Shown: piece after piece, positions 51,839 to 61,800 of the stretch
Position numbering within the stretch: position 1 is the first letter of the stretch
Layout of the letters: each line of letters opens with the position of its first letter
Source: SIG607 sp045648445
Lineage (GTDB): Bacteria; Bacillota; Clostridia; Oscillospirales; Acutalibacteraceae
Assembly (NCBI GenBank): GCA_045648445.1
Contig: JAZRNY010000001.1
Coordinates: 1 to 64,000 of the forward strand
Direction: 5' to 3'
DNA length: 64,000 nt
Program-made: the position numbers and the translations under genes
The notes under the pieces: generated by a model
The model's input: only the letters and a program-made list of their open reading frames with translations
Database searches by the model: none
What the model was told of the DNA's origin: nothing

Positions 51839-52360
51839 TTATACCTCCGTTACAAAACCATATCTTCTAAGTGTTTGCTCGAATACCGATAAGAATGTTA
51901 TATTGCCTTTTTTCCAATTGGCAAGGTCAGTTTTAACCTTATCACTTACGGGAACGCCCTCAATTGAGGTCATCGCATCGGAAAAGGAAATCCGTTTTTC
52001 TTTTTCGTCAGCAGAAATGCTATCCATACCACTTGTGAGCTTTAACATTTTTAATTTACGAAGCAATGCTTTATCCAACAACTCGGCAGCGGTTTCAATA
52101 TCAGCAAGTCTGATTAAAATCTCAGGCAACTGTGATTCATATTCTTTCCTTAATGAAATTTGATTTGCTATTTCATCTACTTCTTCTGCCTTGATGTATT
52201 TGCTCTCAATAGTATCTCCGTTACGGGTTTGTAAATATAAATACTGCTTACCGCCAATCGTCTTTTTAGAAATATATCCCTTGGGCAAAACACTAAGCTT
52301 TTGCTCAATTTCAAGTTTTGTTGCAAGTAATTCTTTATATTCAAAAATAATATCAGTCAT
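51839..52360 (-). CDS. Fic antitoxin-like protein
   Basis: The 173-residue protein precedes the Fic gene. Its last 55 residues resemble the VbhA/FicA antitoxin domain: DAMTSIEGVPVSDKVKTDL then WKKGNITFLSVFEQTLRRYG. The inhibitory motif normally reads (S/T)xxx(E/D)(G/N); here it is MTSIEG, with Met at the Ser/Thr position. The N-terminal half has a long coiled-coil and beta segments of unknown role, perhaps for DNA binding. AGGAGG precedes the ATG. The operator and promoter are directly upstream. Confidence 0.75.
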   Translation of the reverse strand: MTDIIFEYKELLATKLEIEQKLSVLPKGYISKKTIGGKQYLYLQTRNGDTIESKYIKAEEVDEIANQISLRKEYESQLPEILIRLADIETAAELLDKALLRKLKMLKLTSGMDSISADEKEKRISFSDAMTSIEGVPVSDKVKTDLANWKKGNITFLSVFEQTLRRYGFVTEV

Positions 52361-52383
52361 AATACTACCTCCTGACTACTAAT

Positions 52384-52439
52384 AGTATATCACAAATTAA
52401 CCTACAAATCAACAATAATTTGAAAATTTGTAGGTTAAT
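52384..52439 (-). promoter_or_regulatory. Promoter and palindromic operator of the Fic operon
   Basis: On the minus strand TTGATT (52407-52412), a 17-base spacer and TATACT (52384-52389). The perfect 14-base inverted repeat ATTAACCTACAAAT/ATTTGTAGGTTAAT has one arm (52396-52409) in the spacer and one (52426-52439) just upstream. This suggests autorepression. Confidence 0.8.
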
Positions 52440-52471
52440 CATAACTATGCTGTAATCAGGATAGCAATTAT

Positions 52472-52642
52472 TTAATTTGATTTTCTTTGAAGGCCGCCAT
52501 CACTTGCAACAAACAAGGTGATACCTAAACAAATAAGAAAAGCACCTGTTGATGTTGAGACCTTATATAAAATTGCAAAATAGCCTGTCCGAACAGTAAT
52601 TAATATTAAAATCAGCATAACAATACACTTAAACAGCTTCAT
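52472..52642 (-). CDS. Small hydrophobic membrane peptide
   Basis: The 56-residue frame MKLFKCIVMLILILITVRTG then YFAILYKV and GAFLICLGITLFVASDGG has two hydrophobic helices and a polar tail. GGGGAT lies before the ATG. It looks translated but has no family. It lies at the right edge of the accessory region, between the Fic operon and cotJC. Confidence 0.55.
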   Translation of the reverse strand: MKLFKCIVMLILILITVRTGYFAILYKVSTSTGAFLICLGITLFVASDGGLQRKSN

Positions 52643-52678
52643 TTTAAATCCCCTTTATGTACTTAAAAAAGCCTTATT

Positions 52679-53257
52679 TCAAGCGGTTTTGTCAGCTGCT
52701 CCGCCGTTATCATTACACCTTGTTTGTTGTGCTTCACCAAATCGCTGATAGTGAACGATTTCGCGTTGACGTAAAAATTTCAAAGGATCTCTTACGTCGG
52801 GGTCATCAATAAGGCGTAAAAGGTTATCATAGGTTACCCTTGCCTTTTGTTCGGCAGCCAAATCTTCGTGAAGGTCTGCCAGAATATCGCCCTTAGCCTG
52901 AATATACTCCGCTCTCCAAGGAAGAGCAGAAGCGGCAATGGGATAAACGCCTGTAGTATGGTCAACGAAATATTTATCAAAACCACTTTCCACAATTTGT
53001 TTTTCCGTAAGATTTTTAGTCAACTGATAAACCATAGCGCACACCATTTCTAAGTGCGCAAGTTCCTCGGTACCCACGTCCGTTAAAATACCTTTAACCT
53101 CGTTATATGGCATACTGTAACGTTGGGTAAGATAACGCATCGAAGCGCCCAATTCACCGTCCGGTCCACCGTACTGACTGATTATGATTTGAGCGTACTT
53201 TGGATTAGGATTTTTTATATTTACAGGGTACTGCAGTTTCTTTTCATATTGCCACAT
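52679..53257 (-). CDS. cotJC: Spore coat protein CotJC, manganese catalase family
   Basis: 192-residue ferritin-like protein with the di-manganese ligands visible in GGPDGELGASMRYL and VGTEELAHLEMV. It begins MWQYEKKLQYPV, typical of CotJC. It degrades peroxide in the spore coat. It shares one base with the cotJB stop. The cotJABC operon shows that this organism has sporulation genes. Confidence 0.92.
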   Translation of the reverse strand: MWQYEKKLQYPVNIKNPNPKYAQIIISQYGGPDGELGASMRYLTQRYSMPYNEVKGILTDVGTEELAHLEMVCAMVYQLTKNLTEKQIVESGFDKYFVDHTTGVYPIAASALPWRAEYIQAKGDILADLHEDLAAEQKARVTYDNLLRLIDDPDVRDPLKFLRQREIVHYQRFGEAQQTRCNDNGGAADKTA

Positions 53258-53523
53258 TACATTTCACACTCCTTTGCTTCCCAAGGCCACGGAGAATTTA
53301 TCCATTCCCAATTTTCAGTACCTATACTGTCGTGTGTTGTAACGATATACTTTCCGTACATTTTTTCATAGGTCATAATTGTCATTTCACGTTTGCGTCT
53401 TAAATCGTTTATAAGATTTAAGGCTTTACGGTTTGTGGGATGCACGTCAAGATAAAGTTCTAATTCCTTTATAGAAAAATCAAGAGCGTGTATTGCCCTT
53501 AACATTTTACATTTATCGTTCAT
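53257..53523 (-). CDS. cotJB: Spore coat protein CotJB
   Basis: 88 residues, with IHALDFSIKELELYLDVHPT and EKMYGKYIVT typical of the family. It overlaps cotJA by 11 bases and cotJC by one. A structural part of the inner spore coat, with no catalysis known. Confidence 0.88.
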   Translation of the reverse strand: MNDKCKMLRAIHALDFSIKELELYLDVHPTNRKALNLINDLRRKREMTIMTYEKMYGKYIVTTHDSIGTENWEWINSPWPWEAKECEM

Positions 53524-53704
53524 TTTGCATTCCTCCTACGCACAAAGGTTTGTCAAGGTCGGGAAATGCTGTTCCTCGGTTAAATGCCGTATCGGGTTCG
53601 TAAACCTGTTCGAGCATTTGATTTTCAATAAAAACAAGAGTAAGCGCTTGTTTGCAGTCGTTTTCTTCTCTTGTTGCATTTCTTATTTTTTCTAAATCAA
53701 TCAT
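53513..53704 (-). CDS. cotJA: Spore coat protein CotJA-like
   Basis: 63 residues; the pattern AYVP.Q-like is seen here as FIENQMLEQVYEPDTAFNRG and TAFPDLDKPL. It is first in the operon with a normal AAAGGAG site. The role is spore coat assembly with CotJB and CotJC. Assignment rests on size and order more than on sequence. Confidence 0.82.
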   Translation of the reverse strand: MIDLEKIRNATREENDCKQALTLVFIENQMLEQVYEPDTAFNRGTAFPDLDKPLCVGGMQNER

Positions 53705-53744
53705 TTTAATCTCCTTTCGGGTATATACCCATTAACAGTATATG

Positions 53745-53776
53745 AAAAAAGTCAGGATGGCGTACCATCCTGACTT
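53745..53776 (-). terminator. Terminator of secA
   Basis: AAGTCAGGATGG-CGTA-CCATCCTGACTT, with a T run on the minus strand. Confidence 0.9.
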
Positions 53777-53784
53777 GAGTTAAT

Positions 53785-56505
53785 TTATTGATTTTTACCG
53801 CAACAGCGTTTATATTTAAGTCCGCTTCCGCAAGGACAAGGAGCATTAAGGGCTACCGCACCTTTACCTCTTACCGTTTTTATTCCGTCGGTGGAGGTTT
53901 CTTCCGCCACTTTTTTACGCTGAATATCCTCTTCGCGTTTTATAACAACCGAAAGTGTAAGTTTAGCGGTTCTATCCTTAATTTCTTCGTTCATAGCGTT
54001 AAACATATCGGCGCTTTCGTTTCTATAAGCAACAACAGGGTCGTGCTGACCGTAAGCGCGAAGTCCGATACCTTGACGAAGTTGATCCATAGCATCAATA
54101 TGATCCATCCAGTTTCTGTCAACACTGGAAAGTAACACAACCCTTTCCATTTCTCGCATAGTATCGCTGCCGAATTCTTTTTCTCGTTTTTCGTAACGGT
54201 CAGCAGCCATATCTTTAAGGGAATTTATAATATCTTCCTTTGTTAAAGAATTCTTTTGGTCGGTAGTAAAATTAAAATCATTTTCGCTGCATATCCAACC
54301 GCGGAAGTATTCTCTTAATCCATCGAAATTCCAATTATCAACCTCAGCGTCGTTTATAAACTGCTCAGCATTTCTTTCGATACTATCGTTTATCATACGA
54401 CGTATAGAATCTTTAATATCTTCACCGTCAAGCACCTTGTTACGCTGAGTGTAAATCATTTCGCGCTGTTGATTCATAACATCGTCATAATCAAGAACGC
54501 TCTTACGTGAAGCAAAGTTAATACCTTCCTTCTTTTTTTGCGCACTTTCGATACTTTTTGAAAGCATACCAAACTGAAGTGGCATATCTTCGTCAACTTT
54601 AAGAGTATCCATCATAGCGCCTATTCTTTCTCCGCCGAAAAGACGCATAAGGTCGTCATCAAGGGAAATATAAAAGGTTGTTGTACCGGGGTCACCCTGA
54701 CGACCCGCACGACCTCTTAACTGATTGTCAATACGTCTTGAATCGTGACGTTCGGTACCTATTATACAAAGACCGCCTGCTTCTCTTACCTTTTGTGCTT
54801 CGGGAGCAATTTGTTCCTTAAAGCCGTCATATAAACGTTTATATTCATTTCTTGCCTTAGTGATTTCGGCATTATCTGTTTCGGCAAAACCTGTAGCCTC
54901 GGTAATAATTTCATCTGAATATCCTTGATGTTTAAGTTCTGCCTTTGCAAGATATTCAGCGTTACCGCCAAGCATAATATCGGTACCACGGCCTGCCATA
55001 TTGGTAGCAATAGTAACAGCGCCGAGTTTACCTGCCTGCGCAATTATTTCAGCCTCTTTTTCATGATGTTTAGCGTTAAGAACATTATGAGGAATTTTTT
55101 GCATTTTTAAAAGTTTGCTTAAAATTTCACTCTTTTCAATAGTTACGGTACCTACAAGAACAGGCTGACCTTTTGCGTGACATTCCATAATATTATTTAT
55201 AACAGCCTTAAACTTTGCAAGTTCGGTTTTAAAAATAATATCGTCTTGGTCATTTCTTATAACCGGTTTATTTGTAGGAATTTCAATAACGTCAAGTTTA
55301 TAAATTTGTTCAAATTCTGCTCTTTCGGTGGTAGCAGTACCTGTCATACCCGAAAGTTTATTATAAAGACGGAAGAAGTTTTGGAAAGTAATTGTAGCCA
55401 AAGTTTTGGATTCCTGAGCAACCTGTACGCCTTCTTTGGCTTCAATTGCCTGATGCAAACCTTCGTTATAACGTCTGCCGAACATAAGACGTCCGGTAAA
55501 TTCATCAACAATGATAACCTCGCCGTCTTTAACAACGTAATCTACGTCACGTTTCATAACACCGTGAGCGCGTATAGCCTGAGTTACGTGGTGAGAAATA
55601 GTTATATTTTCGGCATCGTTTAAATTTTCAATACCAAAATACTGTTCAGCCTTTTCTACGCCGGCAGGAGTTAGAGTAGCGGTTCTTGCCTTTTCATCAA
55701 CAACGTAGTCACCGTCATAATTGTTTTCTTCGTCACTTACCTTATCGTTTGTTTCTTTAACAACAAATTTTTTAAGTGTTTTAACAAAACGGTTGGTTTT
55801 CACGTAAAGGTCGGTGGATTTTTCACCCTGACCGGAAATAATAAGAGGGGTTCTTGCTTCATCGATAAGTATGGAGTCAACCTCATCCACAATAGCAAAA
55901 TTATGACCGCGCTGTACTCTATCAGAAGCATAAATTACCATATTATCCCTAAGATAATCAAAACCCAGTTCGTTATTGGTACAGTAGGTAATATCAGCGT
56001 TATATGCTTCACGTTTTTCGTCTTTGTCCATTCCGTGAACAATAAGACCAACGCTAAGTCCCATAAAACGATAAATTTTTCCCATCCATTCAGAGTCACG
56101 TTTTGCAAGATAGTCGTTAACAGTTACAATGTGAACGCCTTTGCCCGAAATAGCGTTAAGATACGCGGGTAAAGTTGCCACAAGCGTTTTACCTTCACCG
56201 GTTTTCATTTCACTTATACGTCCTTGGTGAAGAACGATACCGCCGATGATTTGTACGGGGAAATGACGCATTGAAAGAACTCGGTCACCTGCTTCACGAC
56301 AAGCAGCAAATGCTTCGGGAAGAAGGTCGTCAAGACTCTCACCCATATTATATCTTTCTTTAAATTCAGCCGTTTTTGCTTTAAGATCGGCATCACTAAG
56401 CGCCTTATATTCTTCTTCAAGTTCTAAAACTTTTTTTTGCAAAGGAAGAATTTTCTTTATTTCTCTTTCACTGTAATCACCGAACATTTTGGTAAAAAGT
56501 CCCAT
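53785..56505 (-). CDS. secA: Preprotein translocase ATPase SecA
   Basis: Motor of the Sec pathway, 906 residues. Walker A is MKTGEGKTLVATLPAYL near residue 102, DEVDSILIDEARTPLIISG is Walker B and its neighbour, and NMAGRGTDIMLGG lies in the second motor. The C-terminal zinc end CPCGSGLKYKRCC binds SecB or ribosomes. It is transcribed alone, with a terminator behind it. It acts at the membrane with SecYEG. This is a core gene and marks the end of the accessory region. Confidence 0.98.
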   Translation of the reverse strand: MGLFTKMFGDYSEREIKKILPLQKKVLELEEEYKALSDADLKAKTAEFKERYNMGESLDDLLPEAFAACREAGDRVLSMRHFPVQIIGGIVLHQGRISEMKTGEGKTLVATLPAYLNAISGKGVHIVTVNDYLAKRDSEWMGKIYRFMGLSVGLIVHGMDKDEKREAYNADITYCTNNELGFDYLRDNMVIYASDRVQRGHNFAIVDEVDSILIDEARTPLIISGQGEKSTDLYVKTNRFVKTLKKFVVKETNDKVSDEENNYDGDYVVDEKARTATLTPAGVEKAEQYFGIENLNDAENITISHHVTQAIRAHGVMKRDVDYVVKDGEVIIVDEFTGRLMFGRRYNEGLHQAIEAKEGVQVAQESKTLATITFQNFFRLYNKLSGMTGTATTERAEFEQIYKLDVIEIPTNKPVIRNDQDDIIFKTELAKFKAVINNIMECHAKGQPVLVGTVTIEKSEILSKLLKMQKIPHNVLNAKHHEKEAEIIAQAGKLGAVTIATNMAGRGTDIMLGGNAEYLAKAELKHQGYSDEIITEATGFAETDNAEITKARNEYKRLYDGFKEQIAPEAQKVREAGGLCIIGTERHDSRRIDNQLRGRAGRQGDPGTTTFYISLDDDLMRLFGGERIGAMMDTLKVDEDMPLQFGMLSKSIESAQKKKEGINFASRKSVLDYDDVMNQQREMIYTQRNKVLDGEDIKDSIRRMINDSIERNAEQFINDAEVDNWNFDGLREYFRGWICSENDFNFTTDQKNSLTKEDIINSLKDMAADRYEKREKEFGSDTMREMERVVLLSSVDRNWMDHIDAMDQLRQGIGLRAYGQHDPVVAYRNESADMFNAMNEEIKDRTAKLTLSVVIKREEDIQRKKVAEETSTDGIKTVRGKGAVALNAPCPCGSGLKYKRCCGKNQ

Positions 56506-56676
56506 TTATAAATCTCCTTAGAGTATATATTATTATTTATTATATAATATTTTGGCTATTTAATAAAGTATTATTTTATATATTATACTATTCCTTTTGT
56601 TTTTTGTAAAGATAAGTATTATTCAAGCATAAAAATAAACCGTCAGGAAAAGATATTATTAAAGGAGGAGTGTTTT

Positions 56677-56853
56677 ATGAGCAAATTTTGCACATTTTTA
56701 GGAGGCATGGCTTTAGGAGTTGCCGTAGGCGTAGGAATTGCCGTAACAGGCAAACTTATGATGAACAGTGAGAAAAAATCTGCCTGTGGTAAAAACAAAA
56801 TAGAAAAAGCCGTCACCGAATTTGTTGATGGAATCGAAACCTTAATAAAATAA
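56677..56853 (+). CDS. Small membrane peptide
   Basis: 58 residues, MSKFCTFLGGMALGVAVGVG then IAVTGKLMMNSEKKSACGKN and a helical charged tail. One hydrophobic helix of YtxH/small-anchor type. AAAGGAGGAG lies before the ATG. It converges with lepA and shares its terminator. Its role is unknown. Confidence 0.7.
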   Translation: MSKFCTFLGGMALGVAVGVGIAVTGKLMMNSEKKSACGKNKIEKAVTEFVDGIETLIK

Positions 56854-56854
56854 A

Positions 56855-56884
56855 AAATACTGCAGAGAGTTCTCTGCAGTATTT
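56855..56884. terminator. Bidirectional terminator
   Basis: ACTGCAGAGA-GT-TCTCTGCAGT with A and T runs on both sides ends the small peptide gene and lepA. Confidence 0.9.
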
Positions 56885-56891
56885 TGTTTGC

Positions 56892-58697
56892 TTATTCATC
56901 AAGTTTAAGCACTGCCATAAATGCATCGGGCGGTACTTCCACCTTACCAAGTTGACGCATCTTCTTTTTACCTTCTTTTTGCTTTTCAAGAAGTTTCTTC
57001 TTACGGGTAATATCACCGCCGTAACACTTTGCAAGTACGTCTTTACGCATCGCCTTAACAGTTTCACGGGCAATAACCTTGCCTCCCACAGCAACCTGAA
57101 CAGGCACTTCGAAAAGTTGTCTCGGTATATATTCTTTAAGTTTTTCGGCAATACGTCTCGCCCTTGCGTTAGCATTATCAACGTGAACAATAAAAGACAG
57201 CGCGTCTACTACGTCACCTGCAAGCATAACGTCAAGTTTTATTAGACGGCTCTTTTCGTAGCCTTTAGTTTCATAATCATACGAAGCATATCCCTTTGTA
57301 CGCGATTTAAGGGCATCAAAAAAGTCGTACACTATTTCACCCACAGGCATAACGTAGTGTATATCCACCCTATCGCCCATATATTTCATATCGGTATACA
57401 CGCCGCGACGTTCTTCGCAAAGTTGCATAATAGCGCCAACATAATCGTTAGGGCTATAAATATGAACGTCTGCTACAGGTTCCAACGCCTCTACAATACT
57501 TGCGGGGTCGGGATAATTTGTAGGATTATCAACGTCAATGGTATTTCCGTCGTTTAAAGTAAAACGGTACACAACGCTTGGAGCCGTAGTAATAATATCC
57601 AGATTATATTCCCTTTCAAGTCTTTCCTCAATTATTTCCATATGAAGAAGACCCAAAAATCCACATCTGAAGCCAAAACCCAACGCTTTACTTGTTTCGG
57701 GTTCATAAAGCAATGAAGCATCGTTTAACTGCAGTTTTTCAAGGGCATCTCTTAAATCGCCGTAACGCGCACCGTCAGCAGGATAAATACCGCAGAAAAC
57801 AACGGGATTAACCTTTCTATACCCCTCAAGTGCTTCAGCAGCAGGATAATCTGATAAAGTAATAGTATCACCTACGCAAGCATCCTTAACAGTCTTAATA
57901 GATGCAGCAAGATAGCCTACCTCGCCTGCTTCAAGACAGTCACAGGGCATAAGGCAGGTTGCTTGTTTTCTGCCTACCTCAACAACGTCAAATTCGGCGC
58001 CTGTTGCCATCATTTTAATTTTATCGCCTGCTTTAATTTTACCCGATACAACCCTAAAATAAACTATAACGCCTTTGTATGCATCGTAGTAAGAATCAAA
58101 AATAAGCGCCTTTAAGGGAGCATTTCTATCCCCCTTAGGAGCAGGAATATCGGTAACGATACGCTCTAAAACCTCTTCAACGTTAACGCCTGTTTTAGCC
58201 GAAATTTTAGGAGCATCCTGTGCAGGAATTCCTATAACGTCTTCAATTTCATTAATTATTCTTTCCGGTTCGGCAGATGGTAAATCTATTTTATTAACTA
58301 CCGGCATGATTTCAAGTCCGTGGTCAACCGCCAAATAGGTGTTTGCAAGTGTTTGCGCTTCAATACCTTGGGAAGCGTCCACTACTAAAATAGCGCCTTC
58401 ACAAGCGGCAAGCGAACGTGAAACCTCGTAGTTAAAGTCCACGTGGCCCGGAGTGTCAATAAGGTTGAGTTCATACTGTTTACCGTCGGCGGCAGTATGA
58501 TAAAGGGTAACCGCATGGGCTTTTATTGTAATGCCGCGCTCCCTTTCAAGATCCATACTGTCAAGTATTTGTTCTTCCATTTCACGCTGAGCAACCGAAC
58601 TAGTAAGTTCTAAAAGTCGGTCAGCCAAAGTAGATTTACCATGGTCAATATGGGCAACTATACAAAAGTTTCTGATTTGTTCTAATGGGAATGACAA
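56892..58697 (-). CDS. lepA: Elongation factor 4 (LepA)
   Basis: 601-residue ribosomal GTPase. G1 is AHIDHGKSTLADRL, with later DTPGHVDF and NKIDLPSAEP motifs. GFRCGFLGLLHMEI and the C-terminal end KKMRQLGKVEVPPDAF identify LepA over EF-G. It aids back-translocation or ribosome rescue under stress. The ATG position gives the normal MSFPLEQIRNFCIVAHIDHG start. Confidence 0.97.
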   Translation of the reverse strand: MSFPLEQIRNFCIVAHIDHGKSTLADRLLELTSSVAQREMEEQILDSMDLERERGITIKAHAVTLYHTAADGKQYELNLIDTPGHVDFNYEVSRSLAACEGAILVVDASQGIEAQTLANTYLAVDHGLEIMPVVNKIDLPSAEPERIINEIEDVIGIPAQDAPKISAKTGVNVEEVLERIVTDIPAPKGDRNAPLKALIFDSYYDAYKGVIVYFRVVSGKIKAGDKIKMMATGAEFDVVEVGRKQATCLMPCDCLEAGEVGYLAASIKTVKDACVGDTITLSDYPAAEALEGYRKVNPVVFCGIYPADGARYGDLRDALEKLQLNDASLLYEPETSKALGFGFRCGFLGLLHMEIIEERLEREYNLDIITTAPSVVYRFTLNDGNTIDVDNPTNYPDPASIVEALEPVADVHIYSPNDYVGAIMQLCEERRGVYTDMKYMGDRVDIHYVMPVGEIVYDFFDALKSRTKGYASYDYETKGYEKSRLIKLDVMLAGDVVDALSFIVHVDNANARARRIAEKLKEYIPRQLFEVPVQVAVGGKVIARETVKAMRKDVLAKCYGGDITRKKKLLEKQKEGKKKMRQLGKVEVPPDAFMAVLKLDE

Positions 58698-58773
58698 TGC
58701 AATTCTCCTAACACATTTTTCTTAAATGATATTGTATCATAATTTTTAGATTATAGCAAGATTTTTAACAATA

Positions 58774-58807
58774 AAAAATACACCTCGGCAAAACCGAGGT
58801 GTATTTT
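58774..58807 (-). terminator. Terminator of the large dockerin gene
   Basis: TACACCTCGG-CAAAA-CCGAGGTGTA, with a T run on the minus strand. Confidence 0.9.
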
Positions 58808-58818
58808 ATTATAATGTT

Positions 58819-61800
58819 TTATTGAGCAGATCCTAACTGAGCAAGACCTACAAGATAAAGTTTAAGAACTGCAAGGTCACTTGCATTAACTTTACCGTCA
58901 GCGTTGCAGTCAGCGCCAGGACCGGCATTGCCTAAACTTACAAGATAAAGTTTAAGGACAGCAAGGTCATTTGCGTTAACAAAACCATCGTCGTTGCAGT
59001 CACCGTAAATGAAAGCAGGAGCAACGTATGCTGTGTAAACGCCACCGCTTACAAAAGAAGTAACCTGGTTACCTTCAGCGTCAACCCAAATATCAACAGG
59101 ATTGCCTTCAGCGTCGATTACGAGAGGAGCAGTAATTTCTTCGCCTGCTTCATAGTAAGTAGTGATAACGCCGTCTTTAAAGATACCATCATAAAGTTCA
59201 ACGTTCATATCTTCGCCAATTACGAAAGAAGCAACCTGTACCTCAGTAAGAGCAAAATCATCGAAGTAAACAATTTCACCGGTATAAGAAACCTCTGTCT
59301 TTATGTTGAGATAAAGAAGATCTGCTTTATTGTTAGCGTTAGAAACAAAGTAGAATTCGCCATCTAACCATTCGCCAGTAGCAGTATCGGTATTAATGGT
59401 GAAGATATTGTCACGATACCAAACTGCACCGTAAGGCACACCATTTAAAGTTGCAGGGCTCCAAAGGTTAGTATTATTGGTATAAGGAGTTACAGTAACC
59501 TTTGAACCAAGTTCATTTGGAACGTAATACTTAAAGGAAACCTTGTACGCTTTACCTGCAGGTGCGTTCCAAAGGGCAATAGCATGTTCCTGAGAATCAC
59601 GATGTTCAATATAGGTACGCTCTTTGAATTCGGGTGCTGCTTCACCGCCGAGTTGTACCATTTCTCCGTCTTCGTTAATTTCGAAGTAGTTAGTCCATTT
59701 AGTTTCCCAATCTTTTGGTTGAGCAGCCATATAGGTATAACCAAAGTTTTCGTACTTAAGAGACTTATCGCCTGTGAAAGCAAATTCATCACTTACAGAA
59801 ACGTTAAGACTGTTCTTAACGTAATCTACTTTGTCACCATAATAGTTTTCAAAACTGATAACCTTAGATTCAATAGCGTAAACTGTGATATTTTCGGAGA
59901 ATACAGCAGGAGCAGGAACGTATTTGTCGGGATCAAGAGACCAAACTTTGTCAAACTGTCTGTCAGACGCAAGTTCTTCATAGGCAATAACCTGATCCTT
60001 AACGTAATATACTGTCTTAACTTCTTCGCCATTAACGTATTCAACGGTACCTGCGTCTTCTAATTCTTCATATTCGAAGTTATCAAAGTAAACGGTATCA
60101 GCGTTAGGTGCAGCGGCAGTGGTTGCAACATGTAAGTATAAGAAATCAGCCTTTTCTGCTGCAGTAGATTTGAGTATTATAGTGCCTTCAAGCCATTCGC
60201 CTGTCTTAGCATCAGAATTAATTACGTAAGCAGAATTATTATAAACAACTCTAAACTCTTGACCCCAAATGTTTGTTGTACCGGTTAGGGGTGTCATTTT
60301 TATGGAATTGTTAAGAGTAGCAGGTACGAAATATTTAAAGGTAATTTTATAGTATTTATCGCCGGGAAGATTCCAAAGGGCAATAGAATGTTCATAAGGA
60401 CCGCTACCGCGTTTTTCAGCGTATTTGTTGGGAACGAATTCGGGTGCAGTTTCACCTGCGAGTTGAGTTAAAGTGCCGTCATCATTTATAAGATAATATT
60501 TAGTCCAGTTAGTTTCCCAATCACTAGGAACAGTTCCCTTAATCGTAAAGCCGAAGTTTTCGTACTTCATAGCCTTTTTACCTTCGTAAACCTTTTCATC
60601 GCTTACGGTAAGGTTCATACTATACTTAAGGTAATCTGCAACAAAGTGATTTTCAAAACCTACAGTGGGAAGAACTATAGCGTATACTTTAAAGGATTCT
60701 TCAAATACAGTAGGAGGAGCAACGTATTCATCCTCAGAAAGTGACCATACTGCGTCACCGTTATTGGTAGCCTTAAGATCCGGATAAATGATTTCGTCAC
60801 CAACGAATGCATTAACTGCCTTTTCTTTGCCATCTTCAACGTAAGTAATAGCACCATCAAAAGATTTAATTTCTATATGGTCTACTTCAAGTTTATTAAA
60901 TACACCGGATGCTAATTGACCTTTATAATCAGGATTTTCAGGATCTAAACCTCCGTTAGAAGCAACATAAATGCCTACCGCAGGAATATCACCCTCTTTA
61001 AGTTGTGTTGCATCCACTTCAAAAGAAGAAGTTATCCAATCTTCGCTAACTTCGGTTAGTTTAACGGCAGAACTCTTAACATTGAAATTGCCGTCTCTTA
61101 AATCTTTATATGTAGGATCTTTAGCATCAGCAGGTATCAAGGTAGGATTAACACCGATACCGGCCATAAGTGTTATATAAGCATCCTCTTTGCCGGAAAC
61201 CTCGGTCATTCTATACTTAACGGTAATTTGATATTTTTTTGTAGGATCAAGAAGAAGCAACTTATTATCTTCGTCAACTAAAAGGGTTCTACCACTCTGA
61301 CCCCAAGTACAATTAGAGTGGTAAAGATAAGTGCTATTTGCACAATTTCTCCAAGTCCAACCGATTCTATCGAATTTTGTTGCAACTGTACCATCTTCTA
61401 AAGTTTGATAGAACACAGCCTCTTGAGTTACAGTGTCAAAATCAAAAGCGTATTCTGTTTTATAATCTTCAAATTTACCGTAAACTTTGGTATCGCCAAA
61501 ATTAACGGTGGCAGAAGTAAAGTAATTTTCGAATTCAGGTTCAAGGTACCAGCCTGCAAAGTATTTGCCTGCGGGTGCTTCGGGAATAACCTGAGGAAGG
61601 GCACCATTTGCAGTGCTTGTATGAGTTTTAACGGTTTCACCGTCAACAATATATTCTATGGTAGATTCATAATCTTCACTGAAAATCTCAACAGATTCAA
61701 TAAGGTAATTGCAGTATTCTTTATTTTCGTCGCTTAATTCTTCAGGTGTATAGTTGGTGTAAAGACCATAACTAGCAGATCCCTTACCTATAACGCCACC

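Noticed and set aside
52472..52642. Possible 5' half of the broken gene at 23983
   Set aside because: The small hydrophobic protein has a complete start and stop and is not cysteine-rich like the remnant.
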